In this document: piece after piece, positions 60,001 to 64,000 of the stretch | Numbering within the stretch: position 1 is the first letter of the stretch | Layout of the letters: each line of letters begins with the position of its first letter | From: Blattamonas nauphoetae | Lineage: Eukaryota > Preaxostyla > Oxymonadida | DNA length: 64,000 bases | Direction of reading: 5' to 3' | Assembly: GCA_033064195.1 (NCBI GenBank) | Contig: JARBJD010000063.1 | Coordinates: 62,001 to 126,000, forward strand | Translations under genes and position numbers: made by a program | The notes under the pieces: generated by a model | What the model was told of the DNA's origin: nothing | Database searches by the model: none | What the model saw: the letters and a program-made list of their open reading frames with translations, nothing else

Positions 60001-60928
60001 AAGAAAGAAGAGTGAGCCAGCTCAGAAAGAGATGGAGGCACAAGACGAAGTGCGTGTGGAGGACAAGATGGACGTGGTGGAAGAGGAATACACAAACCGA
60101 GTGATCGAAACAGATGGACTTGGACACTCAGGAGCAGAGTCGTCGGATGTCGGATCGACGCGTCTGAACGGATCGCGAGGTGGATTGGAGGGTGGAGGGA
60201 AGGAGTGGGTGGAGGTGATGGCGTGCAGTGGAGGATTTGAAATCAGTTCTGCTCCGATGACGAACACGCTGTATTCTGTGTTGCACAAGGAACACCGGGA
60301 GATTGGGAAGCGAGGAGTTGGGATTCAGATTGTGAATGGATTGAAGCAGATTGTTGCTCATCGAGGATGGAGTGATGTTTTGACTCGTCTTTCGTCTCAC
60401 TGGATTCTGATTGATGGAAGTGGAAATGTTCAACTGAAGCTTCAAATGAGTGCATCGGAAGCGGAACAAGAAGCAGCTCATGCACAAATGCCGAATGCAA
60501 TCAGAAGTGGAAATGAACTTGAACAAACAGTGAATGAAGGAAGCGAACGGACTGAACACTCTAAGAAAGACAAAACGGGAATGGATGGGATGAGATGGCG
60601 AGCGCCTGAAGTTGTTGCAGGCGGATTGAAGGGAGGAGAAGTGGATGGACAGAAAGCGTCAGTTTTTAGTCTTGGCCTTGTGTTGTGGGAAATTGAGACT
60701 GGTCAAGTTCCGTTTGGAGAACTGGATGCGGTGAATGCTCAGCGACAATCGGGAACAGGAATTGGACCGAAAATGGAGAGTTTCAAGAACGAGGAGTTCA
60801 TCGCTCTGATCCATCGCTGTGTTTCAGTTGATCCGAAGCAACGTCCGACGCTTTCTGAGATTGGGGAGTTCCTCTCTTCTCATCCTGATGAAACGATTGG
60901 TGGATCTGGAAACGAGATGAAAGAATGA
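57004..60928 (+). pseudogene. beta-helix surface protein with TM and pseudokinase tail (paralogue 2)
   Basis: Signal peptide MIKQFFLLLPCLWTCLDS, then the shared N-terminal region. An in-frame TGA at 57655-57657 replaces the GGA (Gly) found in paralogues 1 and 3 (VSIV-G-CSF); the same frame continues directly after it. The centre (57,990-59,000) is unique, with Cys-rich coils and GGLYF/GGALF turns. Near 58,521 the frame changes. A 22-nt GTCTGA...TACAG pair at 58521-58542 has the right phase for an intron but would be extremely short, so an indel is also possible. Downstream are Ig-like segments, SPETKALLSW, the TM LIPLVACLLLALVVMIVVFV, YRRKK, and the kinase-like domain nearly identical in DNA to paralogue 1 (60,285-60,925 versus 55,625-56,265). 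HRD and DFG are missing. It may be a dead copy or may carry sequencing or assembly errors. Confidence 0.78.
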
Positions 60929-61745
60929 TAATTGTGATTGTCGAATCACATCTCGCATTTCACAACTCTTGATTCATCGAGAACTTCACCTCACTCTGAA
61001 CCATTCTCTTCATTGATCAGTGCAGTTGATCAGTTTGGGTATCACAATACACTTCATCAGTCACCACATTGATCAATTCTCTTGTCTTGATTTGGAGTGT
61101 CTCACACGTGTTGGGGAAGGCGTGGAATGTGGCGGAGTCTGGTGATCCACACGTCACTCAACTATTTTCCAGACTGGCGTCACTTGGTGTTGCTTGTGTT
61201 TGAATTGAGAGCCTTTGACTCTTCTCCTTTTTTGACTTCCTTCCACATCACTCTCTTCTTGGTTTCATCTCTGAACTTGATCTTCATGCACTCTCTTCTT
61301 TGTTCTTCCATCGCTTCTCTTGATGTCAGCATCCATTGCTGTTGATTTGGGTCAGAAACATTGCGGTTTCTCTGTCGACATGGATCTTGTTTGCTGTTGT
61401 TGTTGTGTTCGGAGAGTCTTTCTCTTTTGGATTGATTTGCTCCACTTCCGTCTTGTTGTTCTGCTCTTTGGAGTGGGACAGTGAAGATGATGAAGACATT
61501 TTCCTGGTTTCTGGAGTGACATTCTTCTCATTCATGTGAATTCTGTTCCCATGTCGCTTTCTGCAGACTTTCAATTGGTTCTTCCGAATCGAGATGGTTT
61601 TCAGAGAAAATTACCGATTGTCATCATACGGATCATGGCCATTCTGCATGCTTTTGCTGTTTATCATTTGTTCAAATAATGGGTGTGATCAATTCCTCTC
61701 CCTCCTTTACAGCAACATTGTTGAACATTTATTTGTTGAACAATC
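60929..61745. promoter_or_regulatory. spacer and promoter between paralogues 2 and 3
   Basis: 817 bp without a supported gene. The last 30 bases before the ATG at 61746 match those of paralogue 2, including paired TTGAACA motifs. T-rich short frames here have no family features. Confidence 0.45.
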
Positions 61746-64000
61746 ATGAACACACTATTAGTCCTTCTTCTTACCTGCATATCGATGTGTTTGAACTCGT
61801 CCATAATGCCGCATCGCCTCTCCTCTGTACTGAACACCAACTCAGACTTTTCCAACTCTCAACAAAGTGAAAAGTTGTCTCTGTTGTTGCCAGGAGGAAC
61901 ATACATTGGAGACAACATTGAAATTGCACACAGATGGATGGAACTGGCAGGGGCACCATCGAACGAAAATGGTCTTCCGAAAACAGAACTGATTGCTTCA
62001 CCCTTGTCAGAAGTGAACAGGAATTCTGATGAAAGAAAGAACCAGAACATTGGGACTTGCATGTTTTCATTGACAAACTCAACATTGTCATTGAAATGGA
62101 TGCACATTTCACTGTTCGACCATTCTGAAGAAACAGGACAACAGATGAACGAAGCAAGAGCACCAAGGCTAGCAATTGTTTCAGGCAGCATGCTGACGAT
62201 ATCTTCAAGCAGAATTGAACTTTCGCCATGGACAAGTGCGATTGTGATTTCTCCATCTCCATTGGAGGAATCAGGAAGAGAATCATCAGTTGTGGTTCAG
62301 AACTGCTTGCTGTGGAATGATGTTGGGTCGATGCGTGGTGTTGTTGAAACATCGTCATTTGCATCCCTTGTCGGGTCAGTTTGCGTGTCGATTGTTGGAT
62401 GCTCGTTTGACTCTTCTCGGATTGTGGGAAACGACGGGATTGGCCTCTCACTGACACGAACAACTCGAAAGAATGTGGAATCGATTGGAAGACTGTCGTC
62501 ATCGCTGATTGGATGCTCATTTGTGAACATGAGTTCGATTTGGTGTTCGCACCTGCCACGCCTTGCGCATTTGGATCAGAAGATGTTGGGATGTGTTGTA
62601 TCACTGACAAGCTCGCATTTGTCGGGATCGACGATTCGGGACGTGAACACTGGTGGCTCCGTTTTGTGCTCGAATTCCTCCTTCTCCTCCCTCCTCCCCT
62701 CCCCCGACACCGACCCAGAATCGTCAAAAAGGCACAGTCACCCTTCCTGGAGGAACTTCACACACTGCCAGGCAGGGTCGTGGGGTGGAGCGATGGTCTT
62801 TTTTGCTGACACTGCTGTTCTCATCGAGTCGTGCCGATTCGAGGACTGTTCGACAACTGGGAGTTCTTCTGTTGGAGAGGCTCTCATTCTGCATGGGGAC
62901 AATTATGGCGGCACAATCAAGCTGTTCTCGTTGGTTGATTGTGTCATCACTGACTGCTTGGCGAACAATTTAGGAGGTGGTGCTCATTTTTATGGCCAAG
63001 TTAATGTGTTCATTGCCGGCACGAAGTTCGAACACTGCGAAGCCAAGTCAGACCAGGTTTTCATTCAGGCAGGGGGAGTGTTATGTGAGCACAGACTACT
63101 CAGTGACCATTGAATGGAGTGACTTCATCGCATGCTCGTCCAAATTTGGGGGAGGGGCACTCTACACTGTCAACGTGAGAGACGTCGACGTCTCTGACAC
63201 TCTCGTGAAGGAGTGCTACTCGGGAACGACAGGCGCTGTCTTTCTCTGCCCATATCAACGTGTTGCGCGATATTCGTTGATGGATGTTCTGTTTGTTGGG
63301 AATATGCTTGGCGACGACACCTCTTTCTTCACGCAATTCAAGTTGGAAGAGAATGCGACCAAGTTCCACGATCTCACCATTATGTCATCTGGCCTCAAGA
63401 CCTCACCGCAACTCAAGTTTGAGAATTGTTACACCACAACCAGTCCGAACTCAACTGGAATGATTTTTCAAGGAATTAAGCTGGAGTCAGGAAAGTATAA
63501 CCCTGAACGAAATATGCATGACGAGTTCAAGAAGATTGGGCCACTTCTGACAGAAGGAGTGACCGTAAAATTCGATGCGATGACAGGAAAGGTTGAGTTG
63601 GAGATGGAGGGGATAACTCCGCTGACATCGCAGGAATATGAAGTGACAGTGAGAGATGGCAAGACCAAAACAGAAACAAGATTGAGAATGTTGTTCTCGG
63701 ATGGGAGAGGGACTCATATGTCTGGGTCAGAAGTGAATCTAACATTTGATACTGCTTGCACGATCACTTCGATTGAGGGAATTGTTCCTGAACCCTCTTC
63801 TTCCTCTTCTTCTCGGAAGAGGAATGACATCCCAATCCCTGTCGCAGCGTGGGCCTTCAACCTCGATGCGACTCCAGAGTTCTTCACTTTCACCACACCG
63901 AATCCTCCTCGTCTCATCTCGGCCACTTCCACCCTTATCACCGACGAACAGCAATTTGCTCATGTGCTCCTCGTGTTCAACGAAAAAGTGAATGGATCGT
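61746..64000 (+). pseudogene. beta-helix surface protein (paralogue 3), partial, with a frame change
   Basis: The start is MNTLLVLLLTCISMCLNS (signal peptide). The N-terminal region is shared with paralogues 1 and 2 up to SSFSSLLPSPDT, then a unique centre follows (SSKRHSHPSWRNF). At a run of five G (63072-63076) the frame shifts: one G fewer would restore reading into ECYVSTDYSVTIEWSDFIAC. From there the frame is open to the window end through VSDTLVKECYSGTTGAVF, matching paralogue 1 after its insertion site, and Ig-like repeats (IGPLLTEGVTVKFDAMTGKV). The TM and pseudokinase part should lie beyond 64000. A homopolymer indel could be a sequencing error, so whether it is broken is open. Confidence 0.72.

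Overview
The window comes from a nuclear genome of an intron-bearing microbial eukaryote that uses the standard code. Short GT-AG introns (33 to about 120 bp) sit close together, genes are tightly packed, and most of the sequence is very large beta-helix surface-protein genes. The PUF protein and cyclophilin are eukaryotic. The Arm-like family starting near MDCSPFLNW and the Cys-Gly/Pro-Cys beta-helix proteins with a single TM segment and a kinase-like tail match, from memory, the expanded families of oxymonads (Preaxostyla) such as Blattamonas nauphoetae. That assignment is recall, not a search.

Layout. 1-700 holds a CT-rich 37/38-bp minisatellite. 980-1968 is a degraded Arm-like family member. 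2528-3327 (-) is a secreted cyclophilin with four exons. 3350-7754 (+) is a nine-exon coiled-coil protein of about 1,225 residues. 7926-25045 (-) is one giant surface-protein gene split by a 1,378-bp foldback element. 25265-25759 (-) is a secreted one-Cys peroxiredoxin. 25983-29973 (+) is a PUF RNA-binding protein. 30125-31552 (+) is peptidase T with four exons. 31553-36802 is gene-poor and carries at least three inverted-repeat elements. 36803-46416 (-) is a second large surface-protein gene with Ig/TIG-like repeats, split by two different elements (412 bp and 2,635 bp). A Pol III tRNA-like unit lies at 46711-46795. From 47005 to the end are three tandem paralogues of a TM plus pseudokinase surface protein. 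The first is split by a 5,433-bp hAT-like element with cargo, the second has a stop and a frame change, and the third has a frame change and runs off the end.

The main result is that four unrelated DNA transposons sit inside coding exons of the large surface-protein genes. Each has clear target-site duplications (TA, 9 bp, 8 bp, 8 bp). In each case the host frame on both sides is still open and joins exactly if the element plus one duplication is left out. Either the insertions are recent or allele-specific, or the elements are removed from DNA or RNA. The surface genes themselves show modular growth (about 250-residue cassettes headed by a Cys-Gly/Pro-Cys motif), near-identical internal duplications and mosaic exchange between paralogues. 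The pseudokinase tails lack catalytic residues, which suggests docking or scaffold roles on the cytoplasmic side.
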